A DNA stretch of 64,000 nucleotides from Ochotona curzoniae. Its lineage: Eukaryota > Chordata > Mammalia > Lagomorpha > Ochotonidae. The DNA is taken from contig NW_024466512.1 in assembly GCF_017591425.1 (NCBI RefSeq), positions 14,449,001-14,513,000 of the forward strand, in the 5' to 3' direction. Shown here piece after piece: positions 35,075 to 45,649 of this stretch (position 1 is its first letter; each line of letters begins with the position of its first letter). The position numbers were made by a program, and so were the translations under genes. The notes beneath the pieces are model-generated. The model saw nothing but the letters and a program-made list of their open reading frames with translations, ran no database searches and was not told where the DNA came from.

Positions 35075-35395
35075 AGGAGCAGTGTATCCCACTACAAGAA
35101 GAATATTGGAATAGTCCATATACAAGCAATCTGGTTCTCATTCTGCCTGTATTGAACTATACAACCTCAGATGAGGATATACCAGTTTCCTCAACCACAA
35201 AAAAAAAAAAAATGCTTCTCAGTCACAAAAATAATGCTTGTGCAAATTATTTCCATATCTTTTCCACTTCTGATTGTAGTTGTGAAGCAGAGAATTGCAT
35301 CTGACATCAAATTGAGTCATAAGTCGTCTTTATGCCTCAAATGCCCTAAGTCAGGCCATGGCACAAAAACATGATTGAATGTGCCAGAACCTTTC
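35075..35395. other. No gene seen
   Basis: Unique sequence with an A-run at 35199-35213. Confidence 0.3.
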
Positions 35396-35397
35396 CC

Positions 35398-35516
35398 ACA
35401 ATGAGGCCGCTTGGGAAATAAACTAGTAGAAGGAAGATCTTTCTCTCTGTATCTCCTTCTCTCGGTAAATCTGCCTTTCCAATAAAAATAAATAAATCCT
35501 TAAAAAAAAAAAAAAC
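35398..35516 (+). mobile_element. CSINE 3' fragment
   Basis: 'gaggccgcttgggaaataaactagtagaaggaagatctttctctctgtatctcc' and 'tctgcctttccaataaaaataaataaatcc' plus poly-A are the 3' third of a younger CSINE. It is 5' truncated, with no tRNA head. Confidence 0.75.
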
Positions 35517-35670
35517 ACAGAATTAAGTCAAATAGGGCTGGGTTTGAATTATTCATCCTACTTACCCAGCTGTAAAGACCTGGGTAATTTTCATTCTATT
35601 TGAGTCCCAGTTCAGGCTTTATGTCTAAAACAGTTGCCCAAAAAAGCAGATTTTTAAAATGTACCTTCCT

Positions 35671-36031
35671 GGGCCCACTATGGCATAGTACAGTAGGTGG
35701 TCACGTGCCGTGTGAACATCCCATATGTGCACCAGTTCGAGTCCCACCTGCTTCAGTTCCAATCCAGCATCCTGCTAACATCCCTGGGAAAGAAACTGAA
35801 TATGGCTCAAGGACTTGGATCCCTGTACCCACATGGGAGTACAGAAGAAACTCTTGGCTTCAGCCTGGCCCAGCCCTGGCCATTGCAGTTATTTGATGAA
35901 TGAAGCAGCACACAGAAAACTGCTCTTTCTCCCTCCCTCCCTCCCTCCCTCCCTCTCTCCCTCTCTCTCTCCTCTGTGTATGTGTGTCTTCCTTTCTCCT
36001 GAATTCTACCTTCCAGGTAAACAAATATTTT
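35671..36031 (+). mobile_element. CSINE with internal (CTCC)n expansion
   Basis: 'gggcccactatggcatagtacagtaggt', 'cccatatgtgcaccagttcgagtccc' (B-box-like gttcgagtcc intact), 'cccacatgggagtacagaag' and 'gcctggcccagccctggcc'. The 3' pyrimidine stretch has grown into a ccctccctccctcc… microsatellite (about 35928-35975). Flanks aatgtaccttcct (35658-35670) and aatgtacttcct (36032-36043) fit a target-site duplication with one indel. Confidence 0.78.
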
Positions 36032-36214
36032 AATGTACTTCCTTCAGAGTGTTTTTAAAGATTTAAGAAAGTAATGTAAATAGAGATTTCTCCATAAGCA
36101 ATCTATTCAGTAAAGGTTACCAATAATTACTATCTACATCACTGACTTCCTCAATATACAAGGCATTTCAGAGAATCACAAAAGGAAGAGTTGTACATAG
36201 ACTATCCAGAGACG

Positions 36215-36305
36215 ACTCAGGTGCTCAGCCGATAGGTAAAGCTGGAAAAACCTCCACCTGTGATCCAAGGGATGCTCCACCAAGCTATGAGCAGCTGTTC
36301 ATATT
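36215..36305 (+). mobile_element. Old CSINE, 5' part (split)
   Basis: 'ggtgctcagccgataggtaaagctggaaaaacctccacctgtgatcc' and 'gagcagctgttcatattctggccactccacttcc' are the head of a diverged CSINE. The element resumes after the insertion at about 36635 ('aatcaagcttcctgatattggcctgagaaaagcag'), ending near 36700. Confidence 0.55.
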
Positions 36306-36322
36306 CTGGCCACTCCACTTCC

Positions 36323-36618
36323 ATTTTTTTTTAAGATTTACTTATTTTTATTGGAAAGATAGATTGATGGAGAAAAGAGATGAAAAGACTTCCACCCACT
36401 AGTTCACTCCTCAAGTGCTGCGGCTGCCAGAGCTGAGCCAATCCAAAGTCAGGAGATTATTCAGGATTGCCCACACAGCTGCAGGGTCCTAAGACTTTGA
36501 ACCATCCTCTACTGCTTTCCCAGGCCAGAAGCAGTGAGCTGGATGAAGAATGGAGCAGCTGGGACAAAAGTCAGCACACATATAGGATCCCAGCACGTGC
36601 AAGGCAAGGAGTTAGCCA
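36323..36618 (-). mobile_element. CSINE (minus), nested in the older CSINE
   Basis: Reverse landmarks: 'attttttttttaagatttacttatttttattggaaagataga', 'ctagttcactcctcaagtgctgcggctgcc', 'ctgctttcccaggccagaagcagtgagctgg', 'cacatataggatcccagcacgtgcaaggcaagg'. The host sequence ctggccactccacttcc (36306-36322) is repeated as ctggccactccattccc (36619-36635), a target-site duplication. Confidence 0.85.
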
Positions 36619-36959
36619 CTGGCCACTCCATTCCCAATCAAGCTTCCTGATATTGGCCTGAGAAAAGCAGTGGCTTTCTCTCTCCCTCAGAGCACTGTAT
36701 GAAGAGCCCAGAGCCTCAGCAGATGTTGTAACCACTGCCCGGCAGAACATTTTGGAAGCTGAGGCTGTTACTCTCTCTCCATACAACAAACAACTCACGG
36801 TGCTAATGGAAATTTAAACAGTGCAGCATCAGGTACTTAGAGCCTGGAGTTCTGAACAAGCCTCAACTCTTCATCTCAGGCTCCATTCTGCTCCTTGTCT
36901 TTTATTGCCCTGATCCATCCATTCAGTCTCAGAGGAAGCTGTTCCGGGCTCATCTTGGA

Positions 36960-37260
36960 ATCTCCTTAACATAATTAAACACCAGTGAACCACTGGAAAA
37001 GGAGGGGCTTCTTGTCACCAATTCTCAGGTCGCTATTTACAGGATATTTCCACGCAATATGCATTTCTATGCCTTTATTAGCAGATATGTGTGCCTTCAT
37101 TCCTCAACCAAATTATTTCTTTGGACAATTGGAGACAGAGAATTAGAAGCTTGAAGACACTTGCTGATTAATGATTAGCTACAAAAACAAAAGGCCTTTG
37201 ATTTTGCAGGGTATAAAGAAGGATAAGAGCAGGGAAAGGGCCCTCTCCAAGTTTTTCTCA
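36960..37260. promoter_or_regulatory. Candidate conserved regulatory element (motif-dense, repeat-free)
   Basis: A repeat-free AT-rich block with several transcription-factor-like strings close together: octamer-like 'atatgcat', SOX-like 'tctttggacaattgg', homeodomain-like 'gattaatgattag', and a TCF/LEF-like 'cctttgat' within 'ggcctttgattttgcagggtataaa'. Such strings occur by chance in AT-rich DNA. The call rests on their density and on the absence of recognisable transposon sequence between heavily invaded flanks. No gene is nearby in the window. Confidence 0.2.
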
Positions 37261-37264
37261 TTGT

Positions 37265-38030
37265 TGTTTGTTTGGGTTTGGTTTTATTTGGTTTAGATTG
37301 ACAGTGCGGCTTGACGTCTCTTTGGTGCTATTTTTTGCCTATATGTAAGTACGCTGTCTACTTCAATTAGTCTCCTAGCCATCTGTCTTTTTCTCCTAAG
37401 TGTAGTTTGAGCAGCACTCCTTTGGGCCCTGTGCCAGCAACTTTGGTTCATGCTCTCTCTCAACTGCTCCTTTTTGAACTGTGTCAAATGTCATCCTAAC
37501 ACCTACCTCGGAAGGTAGCGTGAGAGTAAAGTCAGTGGTCAAATGACCTGAAACAGTAGAAATGAATCCAGGATTCATATGCATACCCTTTCTCTTTGAA
37601 CCACAGGAAGTGAACACCCACACAGGAATAGAAAAGCAACAAAAAAATTTCTAAAACACACTATCCAAGCCATGAGACTTCCAGTTAAGGGTAGTTGAAC
37701 AGATGTATTAAGGCTTCTAATCCAAGACTGGATGTGAGGTGAGAATGGGAGAATGCTCTAGAAGTATAAAAAAATCAAAGAGGTGTCATTTATAGCTTTT
37801 ATCTTCACAGTGGCCAGCACACAATCTAGGCTCATGGATTGTGAGCCAGATCAAGTTGAACAGCAATAGCTACCTGAAATTATGCTTTGACAAATATTCT
37901 AGAATCTCTGGATAACTCAGTGAAAAGAGTTTCATGGTCACTTGTTGGTGTCCATCATGGGAAAGGAAGAAGAATAACAAAAATGCCACCTGATTGTCAT
38001 CTAAAAGGACCCTTAAGGAGTAAAGGGTTT
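37265..38030. other. No gene seen
   Basis: Unique sequence. The phrase 'cctacctcggaaggtagcg' near 37502 is a small self-complementary stretch. No repeat recognised. Confidence 0.3.
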
Positions 38031-38034
38031 AGAG

Positions 38035-38265
38035 CAGTGATTAAGTTGTAAATTGGAATACCTGAATCTCTTATTTAAGTGTCTGGTCTGAGTCACAGCT
38101 CTGCTTCCAGTTCCAACTTCCTGCTAATGCACACCTTGGGGAGCAGCAGATAATTACTCAATTGGGTCCCTGTAACTCACAAGGGAGACTTATATTTAGT
38201 TTTCAGTTCCTGGACATTTTAGGAGAAAACCAGAAAATGGAATGCTCTTGATCTCTCAAATACAT
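38035..38265 (+). mobile_element. Old CSINE, decayed
   Basis: 'ctgcttccagttccaacttcctgctaatgcacaccttggg', 'caattgggtccctgtaactcacaagggagac' and 'tttcagttcctggacattttaggagaaaaccag' match the older CSINE subfamily. Both ends are poorly preserved. Confidence 0.6.
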
Positions 38266-38269
38266 AAAA

Positions 38270-41200
38270 CTTCATTCATTCTGAATAGAAACCATAAAGA
38301 TACTTTCAATTATTCTTAAGAGTGGTAAGAAAAGCTAATTGCCCTCTTTCCCTACTCACAAAACAACTTTTCTGCCTGGCACCCACTTAACTCCTGAGCA
38401 TATTTCATGGTGTCAGATCCTCAGCTATTCTCCACTTCCCTGGCTTTCCAGCAAGGCCTTTTGGAGCTCCACATGTAAAAATCCTTTCTTCTAAATGTAG
38501 ATCTAAAAACTTGCTATTTGCAAAGCAGAGAACCACTTTGGGAAGTGGAAAGAGGATAGGATTGCTTTCAGAGCAGAATGCACAAAACTGTAAGATGCCT
38601 TTTATGGTAAATTGTTGAAATTTGGGGAAAATGTAGCAAATCAAGTGATGTGGCCCTCACGGGCATAAAGGATTGCATCTCTGTTATGCTATGGCTAGGA
38701 GGTCGACGTTTACCTGACATTAATCTAGCAACTAAGGACACAAAAGTGACGCCTTTCTTGGGGAGCTCATGTCTCATGAAAATGCAGCTGCCAAACAGTA
38801 AGACAAATGTATTCAGATCAATTTCATGGTCTAATCTGTATAGCACATCAGAGAGATTTGTAAGAATATGTGTCACTCCAAAAGAATGGTGCTATGGATG
38901 GTTTACTACAGCAAATGATGATAGGACCCATGGAATTAGGACTTCAGTAATCCTAGGAAGTTTCTAGATGAAGAGACAGGATGAATATTTCAACAGGAAG
39001 AAAGATTGTGTATAGAGCAATGGAGGAATTTCAGGTCAGGTTTGAAAAATATTTTTCACTTTATTTTGGGGCAAAGATATTGGTGGAAATCAAACTTAGC
39101 CAGTGTGGTATGGAAAGTTAATAGTTTCTATTAAGTCCTTAGGTACAAAATAGCTTTTCGAAAGAAAAAGGCAAAATCAAATTAATCAAAATTCCTTTTA
39201 GGGAGAGTCAATTTTCTCTGAGAAACTGTAGTTGAAGATGACACTCCCAAGGAACTCAACAAGTAGCCAACTTTAAGTTCACAAGAAAGGGGAGTGTTGT
39301 GCATTAGGGAATGAAGAGGAAGAGGGATCAAAAGAGAAAAAGTCAGAAGACGGGCCAACCACTCCACAGTGAGGCCTACTCACCGACACAGTCTACAAAA
39401 TTAAAAGAGGAGAGAGAAAAGGAAATATCCTTAGATTAAATTCTTTGGAAAAGGAACTAGGTTCCATGTCTAGCAACAGGAACAATCCAAAGGTTAAGAC
39501 AGATGTCTAGAAAAGTGACAAACTGCAAAATCACCAACCCCCCCACACACAAGGCTGTGGAATTTCACCAGCTCTCAAAGAGCACAGGCCCTCAGCTGAC
39601 ACCTGAGTTCCAGGTCCTTGCCCCGAAGCATGGAAAACACAAGAGCAGGAGCAAGACACGAATTCTCCAGGCCTTCCTGCATCTAAGACATCTCAAAGGT
39701 CAACCGTTGAATGGGCAAATGCCAACGCAATGGGACAGGCATCAATAAGAGTCTTAAGTGACTGGGTGAACTAGGCCCAGGACTGTGGAAATGGAACGAC
39801 TACAATGTCAAGTGCCAGAGAGAAGCAGCAAGGCAGCCTCATTAAGAGACTTAATCAACAGAACCTGCAATGTGGAGACTTATGCCAAACTGTTCAGACT
39901 GAGCCTCACCAGTCCTCAGTCTCAAAGCCACCTGCATTCTATTCTAAAGAACTGGGTGGATATTTCCAGCCTCCTTCACCAGTGTTAAATATAAGAACAA
40001 GTTCATCTTAAAAAGCAATGAAACAAACGATCCTAAAGACTGTAGTGATTAAAAGGTCTGCTGTGCCCTCTTGGTTGGCACTGGTACCTGCCAAGTAGGA
40101 GGCAGGATTTGAGGTAATGAGGTTTATTAAAGCCCTTTGCAAATTGTCTACAATCAAAATACTTTATCACAATAACTTCCACTGCCACTTTCAAAACTTA
40201 GAATGACAAGGTGCTCTTTAAATGTTTTCAAAAATCAATACATAAATAAAAATCACAAGGGGGGTGTACTTAGTGGAAATTTGCATACTGTTTAAAGCCA
40301 CAAGTCATATTTAGCCCTTGCTTTCCAGAACATTTACAAGGTATTCAATTTTTAACCCCTATCCAGAACCCATACATTTGTCTCTGTTTTTCTTCCCTCT
40401 TTTGCAGCTTTTCTATATGGTTGTGCAGAAACCCTACCCATTCATTCTCAGATATTTCTAAAGGTTTCATTTGCTACAAAACACTGCAAGTTTCACTCTG
40501 CCTGGCTTTCCCCTCCTTCTCCTAGAACATCTGATATGGTAAGAGGAGACCCACCTGTGATGCTCCTCACCTCCACTCTTCTCTCTGAGCTCTTCTAGAT
40601 CAAGACATTTCCTTGTTTGTTGCCACATCCTTACAGTCCTGTCTTACATGCCCAGGGAGATTACCATCTTCCTGCCTTTACTTCTTTGTGCCAACTCTCC
40701 ACTGCCCAGACCTTCCCTGCTCAGATTGACATCAACTTTCTATTCGCTCCACCATGTTGCCCCTCCTGACATTCCACCATGGGGTTTCCAAACCCATCCT
40801 GATAAACTACCATTCTCTCTTCAACATCAGCTTTAGGAAGCAAAAACAGTAATATGAGAATTCCGTACCACCAAAAGCTTTGTTGTACAGACTGATACAT
40901 ATACCAGCTAATTGGATGCGCACCATGTGGCCCACTTATAAAACATTTAGTGCATATTTTAGCAATCCTTTTCTGCCTTTGTTTTGTTCAGTGACATTGA
41001 TCAGAGAGAGATCTGTTTATCTGGCGGCTAGAGAGAATGCTGACAAAAAACACTGGGGAGAAATAGAAGGAAAATAAGGTGGATGCTATGCACAGACACC
41101 ACAGTAGAGGAAGAATCAGTAAAAAGTCTGAAGGGATTCTTAGTAAGGACCCACTCAGGGGTAGGCCACATGATTCCCTTCCCAAAACTCTTTACTTCTC

Positions 41201-41570
41201 AGTAATCACTTGATTGTTGAGAATCAAAACTCTGAGTCTCCTTTAGTTCAAGAAGAGACAGAGGAGAATACTGCCCAAGGGAATGTCTGCCAGAACTGGA
41301 TTATATATACCTATAACATTTTGATAAAGCCCTAACTTCTCAGCCTAGAGCTGGGTAAAGGTTCTGTAACAGCAATTTGTTCATAACCCATGGGCAAAAT
41401 GCAGCATCCATGAATGTAAGCCCCAGGTTGATGTCAGAGCATCAAAGACCTCTGTCAAGCAAAGCCACAAGCTTATATCACCACCTCACAGACCTCCAGT
41501 AGGTAAACCCCAGACTCACCAGAGCCTCATAAACCTCCTTCAGTTTGGCCTCCAATTTGCAATTTCAAAG
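38270..41570. other. No gene seen
   Basis: Mostly repeat-free DNA of mixed composition. Open frames up to 105 codons (for example 38568-38876 minus and 38650-38967 plus) overlap one another and carry no recognised domain. This is one of the larger stretches in the window free of young SINEs and L1. I see no splice-bounded frame that persuades me of an exon. Confidence 0.4.
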
Positions 41571-41585
41571 GAACTCCTCCAATAT

Positions 41586-41906
41586 ATTTTTTAAAGATTT
41601 ATTTTATTTTTATTGGAAAGGCGGATATACAGAGAGGAGAGACAGAGAGGAAGATCTTCCGTCCGATGATTCACTCCCCAAGTGAGCGCAATAGCCGATG
41701 CTATGCCGATCCAAAGTCAGGAGCTCTTCCGGGTCTCCCACGCGGGTGCAGGGTCCCAAAGCTTTGGGCCGTCCTCAACTGCTTTCCCGGGCCACAGGCG
41801 GGGAGCTAGAAGGGGAGCGGGGCTGCCGGGATAGAACCGGCACCCATATGGGATCCCGGGCATGCAAGGCAAGGACCTTAACCACTGCGCCATTGTGCCG
41901 GGCCCA
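41586..41906 (-). mobile_element. CSINE, young, full length (minus)
   Basis: Near-consensus reverse copy: 'ttggaaaggcggatatacagagagg', 'gatcttccgtccgatgattcactccccaagtgagcgc', 'ccgggatagaaccggcacccatatgggatcccggg', 'cttaaccactgcgcc', 'gtgccgggccc'. CpGs are well preserved. The target-site duplication tcctccaatat is at 41575-41585 and 41907-41917. It sits at the A-tail side of an older CSINE in the same orientation. Confidence 0.94.
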
Positions 41907-41922
41907 TCCTCCAATATTTTTA

Positions 41923-42178
41923 TATGAAAGATTTATTTTTATTTGAAAGGCAGACGTGCAGAGAGGAGAAATGGAGAGGCAGAGAGATTGAGAGTGAGAG
42001 CGAGAGAGATAGGAGCCGATCTGAAATGAGGAGCCAGGAGGCTGTTCTGGGTCTCCCAGCTGGTTGCAGAGGCCCAAGGACTTGAATCATCTTGGGAAGT
42101 GGAGCAGCTGGATCTAGAATGGCACGTTGGTGCCACAGGTGGAACATTAGTGTGCAACATCACAGCTTTGGCCCCGGG
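41923..42178 (-). mobile_element. Older CSINE (minus), adjacent
   Basis: 'gaaagatttatttttatttgaaaggcagacgtgcagagagg', 'gatctgaaatgaggagccaggaggctgttctgggtctcccagctgg', 'cccaaggacttgaatcatcttgggaagtggagcagctgga' and head 'cacagctttggccccgg'. It is more diverged than its neighbour, and its 3' (T-rich) end was the landing site of the younger copy. Confidence 0.75.
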
Positions 42179-42179
42179 A

Positions 42180-43345
42180 CTCCACCAACCTTATTCCCCA
42201 CACCTGTCTCACCCATTTGCTTGTACCCTTATCCTCTTTGCTGCAGGGTCAGATTTCTTTCTCCCACTTAAGAGACCCCAAATTGTGGATCCTGCATTAG
42301 GAAAGTTCATATTATACCCAGATCAACCCATTGGTTCTCTACTTTTCTCTTGCTCAAGACAGAAGAGTGAGAGTTGACCTCTGGTATATGCTGCCATCGT
42401 AAGTCATCCCAAATTCAGCCCCAGTCCTAACCCTAAGTCTTCCACTCACCAGGAAGAGAGCAAAGCCCTCAACTCTATTCCTGCTTTGCTTCTCACTTCC
42501 TATCAGCCCACAGCTGTATGCCAAGCACATACTTTTCTTCCAATAAATAATAATCCTTTCAATCTCTGACCTTTTATATATCAATTCTATCTCACTACCC
42601 GAAAGTCCCTTCCTCCTCCTCGACTTCATCTGTCCAACTCCTATTTATCTTCCACAGCGCAGCTCAGTCCCAGCCTCCATCACAAATCATTTCACAGCCA
42701 CTCCTTCAGCCTGCTGATATTGACTTCCTCTCAAATTCATCCAAAGCATGTAGCTCCATATGCAGAAGCCAGTGCCTCCCACATCAGGTCCTAACAGTGG
42801 AGGCATTCTAGCCCATGGCAGGCATTCTCTCTTGCAGAGCTCTCTCTCTACTGTGAGGCAGAAAACATGTATGTGCAAAAGACATTTGTACAAAGACGAA
42901 AAAAAAAGGATTTCAATGCACAATGATATCAAACCATGCCAAGTTTCTACATGTTTCTTAGGAAACATAAATAATATCTGGTTAGAATAAGAAATAAGAA
43001 ATCAAGGGAACACTAGGAAAATGATTGCTCTGCGCGAGCCTTTGCCAGAAAACAACAGGAAGCAGTCACTGGGGACACAGAACTATTAAAGGCCAAAAAA
43101 GAAATAAAGTGTAGATCCCATCCCACCTTTGCCTTCACCATTTTATTCCCTCCACCATTTTATTCCCTCCCTGTTCCATGAGTGACTTAGTTCCTTTAGG
43201 TATAAACAGTTATTTGGTGAGTTAGCATGGCACACTTACCACTCGTTGATCAACTGGAACCAAGCTGAGGGTGGTCATCCCAGCTAGAGTAATGAGCCCT
43301 CCCTTTTCTCCCACCCAACCACTCATACACACTCAGTAGTTGGTA
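42180..43345. other. No gene seen
   Basis: Unique sequence. A short direct repeat 'ccattttattccctcc' occurs twice in tandem at about 43139-43168. Open frames under 95 codons only. Confidence 0.35.
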
Positions 43346-43439
43346 ATTTAAAAATACAGGATGAAGATGAGGCTGAACTGAGCTTGGGTGCCTGAATATC
43401 ACAGCTGCATGGCTGAGTTGGGGTAATCCGGCCATGCCA

Positions 43440-43640
43440 GATTTGATGCTTAGGATCCTAGCTCTATCCATGACTGCTATGCAGTGGGCAAATCCTGAGC
43501 TTGTCCAGACCCGATGCCTGAGAATTTTCTCCGTCCACAGCAACCACGCTGTGGGTGGATCTGGGGTCGTTCTGGGAATGCTCAGGACCCTGGCTCTGCC
43601 CACTGCTGCTATGTTATGGATGGAGCTCAGGTGAGTCTGA
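43440..43640 (+). repeat. Degenerate tandem repeat, about 66 bp x 3
   Basis: Three related units begin at about 43446 ('atgcttaggatcctagctct'), 43514 ('atgcctgagaattttctccg') and 43578 ('atgctcaggaccctggctct'). Each continues with '…cca(c/t)…gct…tgctat/cgctgt…g(t)gg'. Unit spacing is 68 and 64 bases. They lie inside the 43365-45630 insertion. Confidence 0.6.
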
Positions 43641-44986
43641 GCTGAGGCACATGTGTCTGAACCTCCCAGCCACATATCTGTGGCTGGGGAAACCCAGGCC
43701 TGGAAGGTTGGGCAGCCTGGGCATCTATGGTGCCCTTGTGCCACCCAGTGATGTGCTCTGAGAACTTAGAGGTGTGGGCATACTGGGAGTCTGGGAAATG
43801 GCACAGGTGGGGATGAACGGGGATCTTAGGGTTCATGGCCAGGTGAAGAATCACTTCTCTGGGACTTCTATGGACAAGGTTAATCTACTTGAAGGGCTAC
43901 AACATGGAACCCATCAAAGTGTCAGAAAAGGGAACAGATTCTGTGAGGCTGGGCCACAAAGTTGACAAACATGTAAGTGAATTAGGTCTGGGGGTAAAAT
44001 CTGCAGGGAAGTATGTGTGCTCACCCATGGGGAATAGCAATCGCCATTGGCATGCACATGAACTGTGGCTGGAAATAGGTGTGCTTGGAGAGCTAAAGGA
44101 ATGCCCAACTGGGCTGGAATTCCTGTTACTGAATGTGAGACCCAGAATTGGTGCACTGCCCTGGGCTGAACATGGCTGAAATCTCCCTCAGCATGAGTGT
44201 GGCCTGGGTCTGGAGAGGACCAGACTGGGCTAGATTCCAGCACCCACTGGTACTCGTGAAAGTCTGGGTGGGTGTAGAACAGGCTGGGCTAGGTCTTGGC
44301 TCCCACTGAACCATGTGAGAGCTGTATCTGGTCATGCTCAATATGTAGCTGGGCTATAACACTCAACAGTAAGAACTAGAAAGGGTATGGGCTGATTGGG
44401 CAAAGACACCATTCCTGCCAGAACAACAGTTGGACAAAGTCAACGTGGGCAAGGAACCCACCAGCATGCTCAAGATCTGCTACTGGAAGGAGACTAGATA
44501 GAGGAGCTTAATGAATTCCTTTGTCAGGTTGCAGTTCTTGCAGGTAAGCACAAGAATCAAGGCAAGGAGCAGCCCAAACCAGACCAGGTTATAGAACTTG
44601 CTGGCACACATGTGGGTCAGGTCAAGGGGTGGGCCAGGCTGGACCAGTTCATAACATCCTCTAGCAGATTCAAGAACCAGGATGTCATATAGCAAGGGCC
44701 ACATTGGGCCACAGCACCAACCAGTTCACACTCAAGCCAGGATTGGGGGCTGATTGGGCAAGCCGACCTAGGAGAACAGGTCCTTCTCAATGTAGAGGAT
44801 AGAGTGCTGGATGACAGACCATGGTGCACATGGAGGACATCGGGGCCTGCAGAGGACATCTGGTACAAAAGCAGAAAACGGAGAACAGAACCTAGGACAA
44901 CTACCCTAGCCAAATGATGACAGCAAATATCTGGGAGAATGGAGACTACAAGGTTGACTACGTCAGCCAATGGATATTGCAAGGGA

Positions 44987-45316
44987 TTTTTTTTTTAAGA
45001 TTTATTTATTTATCGGAAAGTCAGATACACACAGAGGAGGAGAGACAGAGAGGAAAATCTTCCATCCGATGATTCACTCCCCAAGTGAGCACAACGGCTG
45101 GTGCTATACCAATCCAAAGCCAGGATCCAGGAACTTCTTCCATGTCTCCCACACAGGTGCAGGGTCCCAAAGCCTTGGGCTGTCCTCTACTGCTTTCCCA
45201 GGCCACAAGCAGAAAGTTGGATGGGAAGTGGGGCCAGGATTAGAACCGGTGCCCATACAGGATCCTGGCGCGCTCAAGGCAAGGACTTTAGCCACTAGGC
45301 CACGCCGCCGGGCCCA
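44987..45316 (-). mobile_element. CSINE, young (minus), nested
   Basis: 'aagatttatttatttatcggaaagtcagata', 'cttccatccgatgattcactccccaagtgagcac', 'ggattagaaccggtgcccata', 'ggactttagccactaggccacgccgccgggccc'. Flanks 'caagggatt' (44980) and 'caaggatt' (45317) form a short imperfect target-site duplication. It interrupts the 43365-45630 element, so it is younger than that insertion. Confidence 0.93.
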
Positions 45317-45649
45317 CAAGGATTTCTTAACCATAGATCAGTAGGATTGACATCATTTTGGAACTATAGCATCCACCTGGGCAAAGCCTTTGGACCATAT
45401 GTCATATTGTGACCCTGAGTTGATATCACGTGGTCTTTCCCCCATCTTCAGTTACTGGAATGGTTGGGAGGCTAGGTATGGTCTATTCCCTCATCTCCCT
45501 CCTACCCCAGAAATGGGAAGAAGAGTTTGGAAGCAATGATCACACCCACTTCTCCCTAACTCTAGATCCTTCCCACCTTGATTGACTAAGTAAGTATCAT
45601 CTGAAATAAATAAATAATAATAATAATGTAAAAAATACAGGGTGATATA

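Larger units (their letters stand above)
43365..45630 (+). mobile_element. Non-LTR retrotransposon insertion, probably a truncated L1 3' UTR
   Basis: Near-identical 15-bp direct repeats flank this block: aaaaatacaggatga at 43350-43364 and aaaaatacagggtga at 45631-45645. Its right end is an A/T tail 'ctgaaataaataaataataataataatg', so it is a target-primed insertion in plus orientation. The inside is GC-richer than its surroundings and rich in recurring phrases such as 'gggctgggct', 'gaccag(g/a)ct' and 'ctgattgggcaag'. It lacks ORF2-like protein and contains a minus-strand CSINE. I infer a 5'-truncated L1 carrying a long, repeat-bearing 3' UTR of a lagomorph subfamily different from the 7-kb and 22-kb copies. 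Open frames of 120-164 codons on either strand have no recognised domain. Confidence 0.6.

Noticed and set aside
43250..43744. 164-codon minus-strand open frame
   Set aside because: Crosses the left target-duplication boundary of the 43365-45630 insertion, so it cannot be an old conserved gene; no domain.
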